From contig DASXJE010000257.1 of NCBI GenBank assembly GCA_036497565.1, positions 76,532 to 110,226 on the forward strand: DNA of 33,695 nt. Reading direction: 5' to 3'. Shown here piece after piece: positions 24,154 through 32,047 of this stretch (the stretch's first letter is position 1; every line of letters starts with the position of its first letter). The notes under the pieces are model-generated. The model saw only the letters and a program-made list of their open reading frames with translations, was not told where the DNA came from and made no database searches. A program made the translations under genes and the position numbers. Source of the DNA: Mycobacteriales bacterium (GTDB lineage: Bacteria; Actinomycetota; Actinomycetes; Mycobacteriales; QHCD01).

Positions 24154-27141
24154 ATGACGATCGATGACCTCAGCCGTTCGCTACGACGTCCCTCGATCGA
24201 GTACCGCCCTGAGGTGCGGTGGTGGCTGGCCGAAGGCCTCCACACCGACGCCACGCTGCGGCATGAGATCGACACCGCGCACCAACTGGGCTTTGGCGGC
24301 ATGGAGTTCCTCGCCATGGATGAGGAGAACATCGACCACGCCCGCTACGGGTGGGGCTCCGAAGAATGGGTCCACGATTCCCAGATCGTCGTCGAGGAGA
24401 CGACCAGACGCGACATGTCGGTGAGCTTCACCTCGGGCACCAACTGGTCGAACGCGAATCTCCCCACTATCGGTCCGGACCATCCGGCGGCGGCCCAAGA
24501 ACTCGACGTCGCCATCGAACACCTACCGGCCGGCGCCTCGCGCGACGGCGCGCTGACCCGGGTCGACCCGAACGCCAGACCGGAGACCAGCATGATCCCC
24601 GGAGAGCGCGGCCCCATCCAGGCACTGACATTTGTTGCCGTCGTTGCCGCTCGTGTCGTCGAGGAGACAGCCACCGGAGCGATCCTCGACGCCGGGTCGG
24701 TGATCGACCTGACGGACCAGGTGCACGGCGAGTCGCTGAACTGGACGGCCCCCGAGCCCGGCAGGTGGCGGCTGTTCACCTACTGGATGCACGGAACTGG
24801 TCAGACCGCCTCTCCGTCGGCGTCCGTCAACTACACGGTGAACTACCTCGACCCGGACGGGGCGGAAGCCGTCATCGACTACTGGAACACCGTTGTGCTC
24901 ACCCCGGCACTGCGCCGACAGATCAGCCGCAACCCGCGGGTCCAGATGTATATGGACTCTCTGGAGCTGTCGACGTTCGGGGCTGCAGGACTGTTCTGGG
25001 GACGTACCGTCCGCGCCGAATTCCAGCGTCGCCGCGGATACGACATCGGCCCGTGGCTGCCCTTCCTCGCCAGAACCGTGCCGAGCATGGCCGCCGGCAC
25101 GGTCTATCACAACCAGGCGCTCGAGGAGCAGCGTGGCGAGGTGGAGAAGGTGCGGTTCGACTACGTCCGCACCCTCACAGACCTTTACATCGAGAACATG
25201 CTGCGACCCTTCGCGGCATTCCTGCACGCCAACGGCATGGGGCTTCGTTCCGAGATCAGCTACGGACTGCCGTTCGAGCTGACCCGGCCCGGTCCGGAGG
25301 TCGACGGAATCGAGACGGAATCCCTCGAATTCGGCTCCCAGATCGACGCGTACCGGCTGATGGCCGGTCCCGCTCACCTGTTCGGCAAGCAGTACTCGTC
25401 CGAGACCGGCGCGACGACCCGCAACCACATCCTCGATCACAGGTTTTACGACCAGATCATCGCAACTCAGCTCGCCGCGGGGATCACCAAGACGGTCCTG
25501 CACGGATGGGCCAGCACCGCCGGCGCCGAAGGCACGACCCAATGGCCAGGTCACGAGGGCATGTGGCCGATGTTCTCCGAGCGTTTCGACACCCGACAAC
25601 CGTCCGCGGAGTTCTACCCGCTGTGGACCGCGGCCGTCAGCCGCTACCAGTACATGCTCCGCCAGGGAAAACCACGGGTCGACGTCGGTATCCTGCGCAC
25701 CGACCACTTCACCGACAACATGTCGGGCTTCGCCTTTCTCGATCACGAGGGCAATCGGGTCCCTGACGAAGATGCCTACGGTCGTTGGTGGATGCGGAAT
25801 CGGCAGAACCACTGGTGGCAAGACCTGGGCATGCAGGACGCCGGATGGACCTACGAATTCTTCGATGGAACGCTGCTCCTGCGCGACGAGGTGTCCTTCG
25901 CCGCCGGGCTGGTTCAACCGAACGGCCCGGGTTATCAGGCGCTGATCGTCTTCCAGAGCGAACTCGACGCCGACGCGGCAGGAAGGGTTCTCGAGTGGGC
26001 CCGCCAAGGCTTGAAGGTCGTCATCGTGCACGGGGCCCGCGAGTTGAAGCAGCTGTTCGACGGGCAGTACTGGCACCATGACCATGCCGCTGCCCGCACA
26101 CCGGGCCTCGACGGGCGCGACGGCGAGCTCGCCGAAACGATGAAAGCGCTGACTGCGCTTCCCACGGTTGCTGAGATCGATGATCCGAGCGGCACTGTCG
26201 CCACACTCAGAAGCCTCGGCGTGATCGGACGAGCTGAGTTCACCAGCGACAACCCCAATGTGCTGTCCCACCTGCGCGAGGACGGGGACCTTCTGCACCT
26301 GTACCTCTACCACTTCCGCTACGAAACCGGCGAGCCGACCACGGTCCAGGTAGCTCTCCCCGGCGCCGGAGCGGTCTACCGAGTCGACGTATGGACAGGT
26401 GCCATCCTTCCGCATACCGGCAGCGTCGAGCAGACGCAGGGCCGAAGCATCGTCACCGTCGACCTCGCACCCGGGGAGACGGCCCTGTTCACTCTCGACC
26501 GCTCGGTCCCCGGCCACTCTGATCTCAAACCGGCTCGGAGCGAGACCCTGGCGGAACTCTCCGAGTGGGCCATCACCGTCGAGAGCTGGGACGCCGGCGA
26601 CCGCGAGCTGATCACCGAGGACCGCGGACTCGGCTACGTGACCCGCGAAACACGACCGACCACCCGCATCACCCGTCTGGACGGCGGTAACGGCAAACTG
26701 CGCCCCTGGCAGAGTATTTCGACGATCGGGCCCGACGTATCCGGAATCGGCGAGTACACCGCCAGCCTGCCGCTCGAGCACGGACCACAGGAAGGAGAAC
26801 GGTACGTCCTGGAGCTCGGCTCGACCGGCGGCGGTCTCGGCGCGGCAAGCGTCAACGATGGCGACCCGATCGGGTTCGACACCTCGCGCCCCATCGTCGA
26901 TGTCACCAGCGAGATGCACGCCGGCATCAACACAGTGACGATCCGAGTCGCAAGCTCGTTGAACAATCGGCTGCTAGCGCGCGGTTACTACGAGAACTTG
27001 GACGACGTCGGGGCACGCATCCTCGGCAAGCCACCGACCATGCAGACGACAGCCGTCCACGACCACGGCCTCCTGGGACCCGTGCGACTCCTCCGTGAAA
27101 CGAGCATGAACCAACCGACGCCCGGCAATCCGGAGGAGTGA
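24154..27141 (+). CDS. GH106-like glycoside hydrolase (putative alpha-L-rhamnosidase), cytoplasmic
   Basis: 995 residues. The N-terminal part (PEVRWWLAEGLHTDATLRHEIDTAHQLGFGGMEFLAMDE) opens a barrel domain like GH106 rhamnosidases; later conserved-looking stretches are MYMDSLELSTFGAAGLFW, LRSEISYGLPFEL and GKQYSSETGAT with HGWAS. A beta-rich C-terminus (about 830-970) ends in a galactose-binding-like jelly roll (YVLELGSTGGGLGAASVND to NTVTIRVASSLNNRLL). There is no signal peptide, so it should act on a glycoside imported by the divergent MFS transporter. I cannot name the catalytic acids with certainty. By eye it uses more A/T-ending codons than its neighbours. Start ATG 24154 has AAAGGA seven bases upstream. 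Rhamnose specificity is inferred from the family. Confidence 0.75.
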   Translation: MTIDDLSRSLRRPSIEYRPEVRWWLAEGLHTDATLRHEIDTAHQLGFGGMEFLAMDEENIDHARYGWGSEEWVHDSQIVVEETTRRDMSVSFTSGTNWSNANLPTIGPDHPAAAQELDVAIEHLPAGASRDGALTRVDPNARPETSMIPGERGPIQALTFVAVVAARVVEETATGAILDAGSVIDLTDQVHGESLNWTAPEPGRWRLFTYWMHGTGQTASPSASVNYTVNYLDPDGAEAVIDYWNTVVLTPALRRQISRNPRVQMYMDSLELSTFGAAGLFWGRTVRAEFQRRRGYDIGPWLPFLARTVPSMAAGTVYHNQALEEQRGEVEKVRFDYVRTLTDLYIENMLRPFAAFLHANGMGLRSEISYGLPFELTRPGPEVDGIETESLEFGSQIDAYRLMAGPAHLFGKQYSSETGATTRNHILDHRFYDQIIATQLAAGITKTVLHGWASTAGAEGTTQWPGHEGMWPMFSERFDTRQPSAEFYPLWTAAVSRYQYMLRQGKPRVDVGILRTDHFTDNMSGFAFLDHEGNRVPDEDAYGRWWMRNRQNHWWQDLGMQDAGWTYEFFDGTLLLRDEVSFAAGLVQPNGPGYQALIVFQSELDADAAGRVLEWARQGLKVVIVHGARELKQLFDGQYWHHDHAAARTPGLDGRDGELAETMKALTALPTVAEIDDPSGTVATLRSLGVIGRAEFTSDNPNVLSHLREDGDLLHLYLYHFRYETGEPTTVQVALPGAGAVYRVDVWTGAILPHTGSVEQTQGRSIVTVDLAPGETALFTLDRSVPGHSDLKPARSETLAELSEWAITVESWDAGDRELITEDRGLGYVTRETRPTTRITRLDGGNGKLRPWQSISTIGPDVSGIGEYTASLPLEHGPQEGERYVLELGSTGGGLGAASVNDGDPIGFDTSRPIVDVTSEMHAGINTVTIRVASSLNNRLLARGYYENLDDVGARILGKPPTMQTTAVHDHGLLGPVRLLRETSMNQPTPGNPEE

Positions 27142-27170
27142 CCGCGAGCTTCCGCCCGCCGATGAACCGA

Positions 27171-27947
27171 TCAGTCGGGAAGGCAGACGCCGGTCAATCG
27201 GGCACAGGCGTCGAGCAGTTCGTTTTGGAATTCGTGGTCCCGGATCGCGTAATGCGCTGGGGCCGCCTCCATGTGGAAGTAGTAGTCGCCGCTGCACTGC
27301 GCCTCGAGATCGACCGCCCCGGCCAGCCAAGCCTGGGTGACGTGGCCAAGCGTGAGGTCGTCCGGGGCGCCAGGGCCGCCCATCCTGGTGGGCACCCAGC
27401 CCGGCTCGACGGCGTTGGACAGCACCTGCGCCCACCGGCGGGCCAGCGCCATCGCCAGGGTCGCGTCGAAGAGCTTGCTGTCGGCATAGGCCTGGAATCC
27501 GTTCCAGGCGCGGTGGGCCCAGTCGATGTCATCGACCGAAGCATCACCGTCGCGATGCAGCCCGGAGCTGAGCCAGACCAGCCGCTGGGTTTTCGGCAGC
27601 AACGCCGTCAGCAGGTACGGCGCGAGGACGTTGACCTGCAGTACGTGAGCGTGGCCGTCCACGGTCTCGATGCGACACCGCTCCCGATACCCGACTCCGG
27701 CGTTGTGGATGATCGCCTGTAAGGCTCCACGGTCGGCCAGCGTGGCGGCCATGGCGCGGACCTCGTCGAGCGCAGCGAAGTCGGCGATGACGACGTCGTC
27801 GAGATCGGGCACCTGGGCCCGCAGCTGTGCGGCGCGCGCGGAGTTCCGGGCGTGCCCTATTACCGCATAGCCGTCGGCGACCAGCTCGCGAGCAGCGGCG
27901 AGGCCGAGTCCGTCGGCCGAACCCGTGACAAGGATCGAGCCGTTCAC
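27171..27947 (-). CDS. Short-chain dehydrogenase/reductase (complete active site)
   Basis: 258 residues, single-domain SDR. The cofactor motif is TGSADGLG (8-15), HNAGVG gives the NAG motif (82-84), and the active site has Ser127/128 and YADSK (Y154, K158). HARNSARA after the second strand suggests NADP preference. It resembles the retinol-dehydrogenase/oxidoreductase-like SDRs; substrate unknown. GTG 27947 overlaps the stop of the upstream SDR by four bases (27944-27947), so the two SDRs form one operon. It ends 29 bases from the convergent GH106-like stop. Confidence 0.87.
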   Translation of the reverse strand: MNGSILVTGSADGLGLAAARELVADGYAVIGHARNSARAAQLRAQVPDLDDVVIADFAALDEVRAMAATLADRGALQAIIHNAGVGYRERCRIETVDGHAHVLQVNVLAPYLLTALLPKTQRLVWLSSGLHRDGDASVDDIDWAHRAWNGFQAYADSKLFDATLAMALARRWAQVLSNAVEPGWVPTRMGGPGAPDDLTLGHVTQAWLAGAVDLEAQCSGDYYFHMEAAPAHYAIRDHEFQNELLDACARLTGVCLPD

Positions 27948-28663
27948 GCCAGCACCGTCCCGCCGTCCACGGTGATGACGATGCCAGTGCCGTGAACCTG
28001 CTGCATCGCGTAGACGTAGGCCAGCGCCACGTCCTCGACCTCCGCCACCCGGCCCAGCGGTGTGGCGGCGGCGACGTCGTCGTACATCGCGGCGCGGTCC
28101 TGCTCGGACATGCCCGCCCACAGCGGGCTGCGCACCACTCCCGGCGCTACGGCGTTGACCCGCACCGGGGCGAGTTCGACGGCGAGGGCACGGGTCAGGG
28201 CACTCATCGCCCCGCACACGCTCGCCCCGAGGGCCCAGCCCGCCCCCGGACGATCGCCCGCCGTGCCACTCGTCAGCGTGATGGAAGCACCGGCCCGCAG
28301 CAGCGGAGCAACGGCGCGTACGACGGCGATCGCGCCGAGGAAACGTGTCTCGAAGAAGGACCGGACGATGTCGGGGGTGAGGTCCCGCAATGGGACGAGT
28401 TCCAGCGGCTCGCCGGCGGTGTAGACGACATGATCGAGCGGCGCGTGTTGCTGCACCAGCGCCATGACGGATGCCTCGTCGGTGAGGTCGACCGTTGCGC
28501 CTTCGGCCTTCTCGGGGAGGGCCGCGAGCGCGGTGTCGACGCTGGCCGGGCGCCGCGAGGCGACGATCGGGGTGGCGCCGCGTTCGACCACGGCCGTCGC
28601 GACAGCGAGCCCGATGCCTGACGTGCCGCCGACGATGAGAACACGGGATCCGGAGATACTCAT
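27944..28663 (-). CDS. Divergent SDR-family protein lacking the catalytic Tyr and Lys
   Basis: 239 residues. The Rossmann motif GGTSGIG (12-18), ASRRP (NADP-type) and the C-terminal VNAVAPGVVRSPLW and DVALAYVYAMQQVHGTGIVITVDGG are all SDR-like. The catalytic YxxxK is missing: in the aligned stretch GASVCGAM, Gly146 takes the Tyr place and Cys150 the Lys place; Ser132 remains. So oxidoreductase activity by the usual mechanism is doubtful, although SDRs with this pattern occur as a family and may bind NADP. ATG 28663 has GAAAGG upstream; an in-frame ATG at 28729 would put 22 poorly conserved residues before it. First gene of the SDR pair, divergent from the LysR gene. Confidence 0.83.
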   Translation of the reverse strand: MSISGSRVLIVGGTSGIGLAVATAVVERGATPIVASRRPASVDTALAALPEKAEGATVDLTDEASVMALVQQHAPLDHVVYTAGEPLELVPLRDLTPDIVRSFFETRFLGAIAVVRAVAPLLRAGASITLTSGTAGDRPGAGWALGASVCGAMSALTRALAVELAPVRVNAVAPGVVRSPLWAGMSEQDRAAMYDDVAAATPLGRVAEVEDVALAYVYAMQQVHGTGIVITVDGGTVLA

Positions 28664-28750
28664 TGCTGAATGCCTTTCGCTGGTGATCGTCGAAGTCCAC
28701 TCTCGGCGCACGCCGGACGTTTCGTCCAAGACCTGTCCGGTCGTGATCGA

Positions 28751-28763
28751 TACCCGGCGGGTA
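28751..28763. promoter_or_regulatory. LysR-type T-N11-A palindrome overlapping a leaderless -10
   Basis: TACCCGGCGGGTA is a perfect 5-3-5 inverted repeat with the T-N11-A spacing of LysR boxes. It lies between the LysR gene and the SDR operon. Its last two bases are part of TATGGT (28762-28767), the probable -10 of the regulator, so binding here would repress the regulator itself. Confidence 0.55.
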
Positions 28764-28767
28764 TGGT
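28762..28767 (+). promoter_or_regulatory. Candidate leaderless -10 (TATGGT) for the LysR gene
   Basis: TATGGT matches TANNNT and stands exactly six bases before GTG 28774. No ribosome site is present between them. Confidence 0.55.
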
Positions 28768-28773
28768 CGATGT

Positions 28774-29670
28774 GTGCCGAGCGACCTCGACGTGCGCAAA
28801 CTGCGCTACTTCGTCGCGGTCGCCGAGACTGGCAACCTGACCCGAGCGGCAGAGCAACTGCACATCGCCCAGCCGGTGCTCACCCGCCAGATCCGAGCGC
28901 TGGAGGCGGAACTGCACGCAACGCTGTTCACCCGCTCGGCGCGGGGCACGGACCTCACCGCGGCCGGGCGGCAGCTGTTGGAGGACGCGCGTCCCGTTCT
29001 GCAGGCGGCGATTGCCCTGCAGCGACGGGTTCGGATCGCCGAACGTGGGACTTCGCGGTTCACGATCGGTTTCATGCCGGGACTGGTCGTGACGACCGCG
29101 GCGCGGCGGTTCCGCGAGCGGCACCCCGGCATGGACATCGACGTCCTGCGCACGTCGTGGGCCGATCAGACCGATGTCGTGCACGACGGCCGCGTCGATG
29201 TCAGTTTCGTGCGTGCACCGTTCGACGAGCGCAATCTCTCGCAGCTTCCGCTGTTCACCGAGGACCGGATGGTCGCGCTGCCCGCCGGGCACCCCCTCGC
29301 GGTCCGGCACTCGCTTCCGGTGGCCGAACTGGCCGACCTGCATCTGCTCGAGGCTCCCGAGCTCGTGCCCGAGTGGAGGGCTGTCGCGACCGAGTTCCGC
29401 AGCGGCGCTCCGGTGCAGCGACGAGCGATCGGCAGCATGGAGGAGAAGCTTGAACACGTGGCCGCGGAGCGCGGAATCGCCATCATCCCGCGCTCGACCG
29501 CGCTCTACTACGTCCGCGCGGACGTCGTCTACGTACACGTCCCGGACGTTGCACCCAGTCGAGTGGTGCTCGTCTGGGCGAAGGGCCGCAGACGCGAGGA
29601 CATCGAGGATTTCACGCAGATCGCCCGGGCCGCGGTAACACCGCCCACAGCCGCCGACCCCGCACCATAG
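28774..29670 (+). CDS. LysR-family transcriptional regulator
   Basis: 298 residues. N-terminal winged HTH (about 6-65): LRYFVAVAETGNLTRAAEQLHIAQPVLTRQIRALE. An effector-binding domain of the periplasmic-binding type spans about 95-290 (FTIGFMPGLV to the C-terminus). It usually controls the divergently transcribed genes, here the two SDRs, and represses its own gene. A T-N11-A palindrome sits between them. Start GTG 28774 fits the family N-terminus and the leaderless -10 spacing. Effector not predictable. Confidence 0.92.
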   Translation: MPSDLDVRKLRYFVAVAETGNLTRAAEQLHIAQPVLTRQIRALEAELHATLFTRSARGTDLTAAGRQLLEDARPVLQAAIALQRRVRIAERGTSRFTIGFMPGLVVTTAARRFRERHPGMDIDVLRTSWADQTDVVHDGRVDVSFVRAPFDERNLSQLPLFTEDRMVALPAGHPLAVRHSLPVAELADLHLLEAPELVPEWRAVATEFRSGAPVQRRAIGSMEEKLEHVAAERGIAIIPRSTALYYVRADVVYVHVPDVAPSRVVLVWAKGRRREDIEDFTQIARAAVTPPTAADPAP

Positions 29671-29673
29671 GCC

Positions 29674-30141
29674 TCACCCTGACCGCGCCGCGGCGACGAC
29701 ATCGGACATGCTGAGCAGAAATCGGCGTACGGTCGCCAACTCGGCCTCGTCGAACGACGTCATCGCGGTGACCATCGCCGCGATCAGCGGCCCGAAGAAC
29801 GACCAGCCGAGCTCGACGGCTTGATCCTCGACGACGAGGATCACCCGGCGCCGGTCGGCGGTGTCCCGCACCCGCCGGATGTGGCCGAGCCGTTCCATCC
29901 GATCGACGAGCGCCGTGATCGACGCGGAGTTCAGGCCCAGTTGCTCGCCCAGCCAGCCCGGAGTCGCCGTGATGCCGGATCGGCCGGCGTCCAGCAGGTG
30001 GATCAGCGCGCGCAGGTCCGTGGTGTGCAGCCGGTGCAGGTGGGCGAACTCCGCCCCGAAGAGGTCGAGTTCGACCGTGAGGCCGCGCAGCAGATGGACC
30101 AGCCCGGTCGCCGGGTCCTCATCCTGCCTACCCGGGTTCAC
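29674..30141 (-). CDS. MarR-family transcriptional regulator
   Basis: 155 residues. Winged helix with recognition region WLGEQLGLNSASITALVDRMERLGHIRRVRDTADRRRV; RDTADRRRV is the MarR wing signature. Helices at both ends provide dimerisation. GTG 30141 is chosen because GGAGGGG at 30148-30154 is a good ribosome site; an ATG at 30174 would lie inside the palindromic operator and is less likely. Divergent from the alpha/beta hydrolase, with two palindromes between, so it probably represses both and responds to a small ligand of the hydrolase. Confidence 0.88.
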   Translation of the reverse strand: MNPGRQDEDPATGLVHLLRGLTVELDLFGAEFAHLHRLHTTDLRALIHLLDAGRSGITATPGWLGEQLGLNSASITALVDRMERLGHIRRVRDTADRRRVILVVEDQAVELGWSFFGPLIAAMVTAMTSFDEAELATVRRFLLSMSDVVAAARSG

Positions 30142-30163
30142 CGCATCACCCCTCCGAGGTAAT

Positions 30164-30199
30164 ATCTCGACCATCGAGATTATCGACGACCGTGATAAT
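30164..30199. promoter_or_regulatory. Double palindrome, probable MarR operators
   Basis: ATCTCGA-CCA-TCGAGAT (30164-30180) is a perfect 7-bp inverted repeat. Overlapping it by two bases is ATTATC-N9-GATAAT (30179-30199). The two share a degenerate TATC..GACGACC / CTCGACCA-type core, and the A/T-rich ends stand out in this GC-rich DNA. They lie between the divergent MarR and hydrolase genes, with the hydrolase ATG 20 bases beyond. Confidence 0.6.
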
Positions 30200-30218
30200 A
30201 CCGTGACGGGAGAGACCA

Positions 30219-31115
30219 ATGGCCGACGATTCGCCGTCGGGTTCCACCGCGACGCACACCTTCGCCACGACACCGGCCGGGACCGCGTTCTTCGCGGCCT
30301 ACGACGCGGTCCTCGGGCAGTGGCCGGTCGCCGTCGAGTCGCGCGACGTGCCCTCGCCCTACGGCAGCACCCACGTGCAGATCGCCGGCCCGGCGGACGG
30401 GGTGCCGTTGGTCCTGCTCTCCGGCGCCGGCTCGACCTCCACCGTCTGGTTCGGCAACGTCGCGGACCTGACCCGCAGGCACCGGGTCTACGCCGTCGAC
30501 ACGATCGGGGACGCCGGGCGGAGCATGCACGACGGCCGGCCCATCCGCCGGCTCGCGGACCTGATGGACTGGCTCGACGGGCTGTTCGACGGCCTCGGCC
30601 TCGCCCACGCGGACCTGTGCGGGCACTCCTACGGCGGCTACCTCGCGCTCAACTACGTTCTGCATGCGCCGCACCACATCGGCCGGCTGGCGTTGCTCGA
30701 CCCCAACCAGTGCTTCGCCGGGACCAGCCTGCGATACCTCCTGCGGGCCGTGCCGCTGCTGGTCCGGCCGACGGCCGCCCGCGAGCGCTCGTTCGTCGAG
30801 TGGGAGACCGGTGGTCTGCCGGTGGACCCGGCATGGCTCAGGCTCGCCTCGCTCGGGGCGGCCGACTTCCCCAAGTCCAAGGTGGTCATGGCCCGGCGGC
30901 CGGCAGCAGGGCGGTTGCGCGATTGCACCGTGCCGACGCTGGTGCTGCTCGCCGGCCGGAGCAGGACGCACGACGTCGGCAAGGTGGCGGCCAACGCCGT
31001 ACGGTTGCTGCCGGACGTCGTCACCGACACCCTCCCGGCGGCCTCACACCACTCGCTTCCGGAGGTCGACGCCGCGCCGTTGAACCGCGTCCTGGTCGAC
31101 TTCCTCGGCGGCTAG
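30219..31115 (+). CDS. Alpha/beta hydrolase
   Basis: 298 residues. Ser137 in GHSYGG is the nucleophile, LLSGAGSTSTVWF forms the oxyanion region, Asp252 (RTHDV) is the likely acid and His277/278 (ASHHSLP) the catalytic His. No signal peptide, so cytoplasmic. Substrate unknown; esterase, lactonase or epoxide-type activity are all possible. ATG 30219 has GGGAGAG upstream. It is controlled from the divergent MarR region. Its stop is shared with the convergent ABC gene (CTAG, 31112-31115). Confidence 0.88.
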   Translation: MADDSPSGSTATHTFATTPAGTAFFAAYDAVLGQWPVAVESRDVPSPYGSTHVQIAGPADGVPLVLLSGAGSTSTVWFGNVADLTRRHRVYAVDTIGDAGRSMHDGRPIRRLADLMDWLDGLFDGLGLAHADLCGHSYGGYLALNYVLHAPHHIGRLALLDPNQCFAGTSLRYLLRAVPLLVRPTAARERSFVEWETGGLPVDPAWLRLASLGAADFPKSKVVMARRPAAGRLRDCTVPTLVLLAGRSRTHDVGKVAANAVRLLPDVVTDTLPAASHHSLPEVDAAPLNRVLVDFLGG

Positions 31116-32047
31116 CGTGATTCGCGGGAGCTGACCGACGCGGGCGATTCCTGCTCCTCGTCACCGGCCACGATGCGCGGTGGCCCGTCCCCGGGCACCA
31201 TGCGCGGTTCGCCGGTGGACAGGTCGACCCGGTCGGTCCAACGCTGGTCGGGATCCGGTGTCGGCACCGAGGCGAGCAGCAGTTTGGTGTAGGCGTGGCT
31301 CGGCCGGGTCATCACCTGCTCGACCGGACCTTGTTCGACGAGCCGGCCCTTGAAGATGGTCGTCATGTCGCCGCCGACGTAGGCGACCGTCGAGAGGTCG
31401 TGCGTGATGAACAGCGTCGTCATGCCGTAGGTCTGCTGGAACTCGATCATGATGTCCAAGAAGTGCTTACGTACCTGGGCATCGAGCATCGACACCGGCT
31501 CGTCGGCGATGACGAAGGAAGGCTGCAGCATGTGCAGCCGGGCCAGCATCAACCGCTGGCGCTGGCCGCCGGAAAGCTGGTGGGCATACCGGCCGAGGAC
31601 CTCGCCGGGCTTCAGCCGGACCGCCGTCAGGGACCGCTCGATCAGTGCCTCGGCGTCGGACTTGCCGTCGACCAGGTGGAACTTCTTGATCGCCTTCCAC
31701 AGCACCCGGTCGACCCGATAGTAGGGATTGAAGATCGAGTACGGGTCCTGGAACACCGGCTGCACGTCCCGGCGGAACTGGTCACGCTCGCGGCGGGAGA
31801 GCTTGAAGATGTCCTTGCCGCAGTAGGTGACCCGGCCGGCCGTCGGCTTCTGCAGGCCCAGGATCATCCGGGCCAGGGTGCTCTTGCCGCTGCCGCTCGC
31901 CCCGACCAGGCTGCTGATGGTCGCCGGCTCCGAGGACAGCGTGAAGCTGACGTTGTCGACCGCCCGCACCTTGACACCGAGCCGCCCCGGAAACATCTGG
32001 GTGACGTTCTCGACCGCGATCTTCTTGGGCGTCGCGTCCCCGCTCAC
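31112..32047 (-). CDS. ABC transporter ATP-binding protein, OppF/DppF type
   Basis: 311 residues. Walker [10 protein letters not shown] (49-57), Q-loop near [17 protein letters not shown], signature LSGGQRQR, Walker [13 protein letters not shown] and H-loop THD. The C-terminal oligopeptide-transporter-type extension ([16 protein letters not shown]) marks it as the second ATPase of a peptide/nickel importer. The last 30 residues are an acidic tail. Its start overlaps the upstream ATPase stop by four bases (32044-32047). Confidence 0.9.
   Translation of the reverse strand: MSGDATPKKIAVENVTQMFPGRLGVKVRAVDNVSFTLSSEPATISSLVGASGSGKSTLARMILGLQKPTAGRVTYCGKDIFKLSRRERDQFRRDVQPVFQDPYSIFNPYYRVDRVLWKAIKKFHLVDGKSDAEALIERSLTAVRLKPGEVLGRYAHQLSGGQRQRLMLARLHMLQPSFVIADEPVSMLDAQVRKHFLDIMIEFQQTYGMTTLFITHDLSTVAYVGGDMTTIFKGRLVEQGPVEQVMTRPSHAYTKLLLASVPTPDPDQRWTDRVDLSTGEPRMVPGDGPPRIVAGDEEQESPASVSSRESR

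Noticed and set aside
23946-24167. Possible 73-residue protein in the MFS/GH106 intergenic region
   Set aside because: No ribosome site, no motif, and it overlaps the GH106 start and its ribosome site in a different frame.
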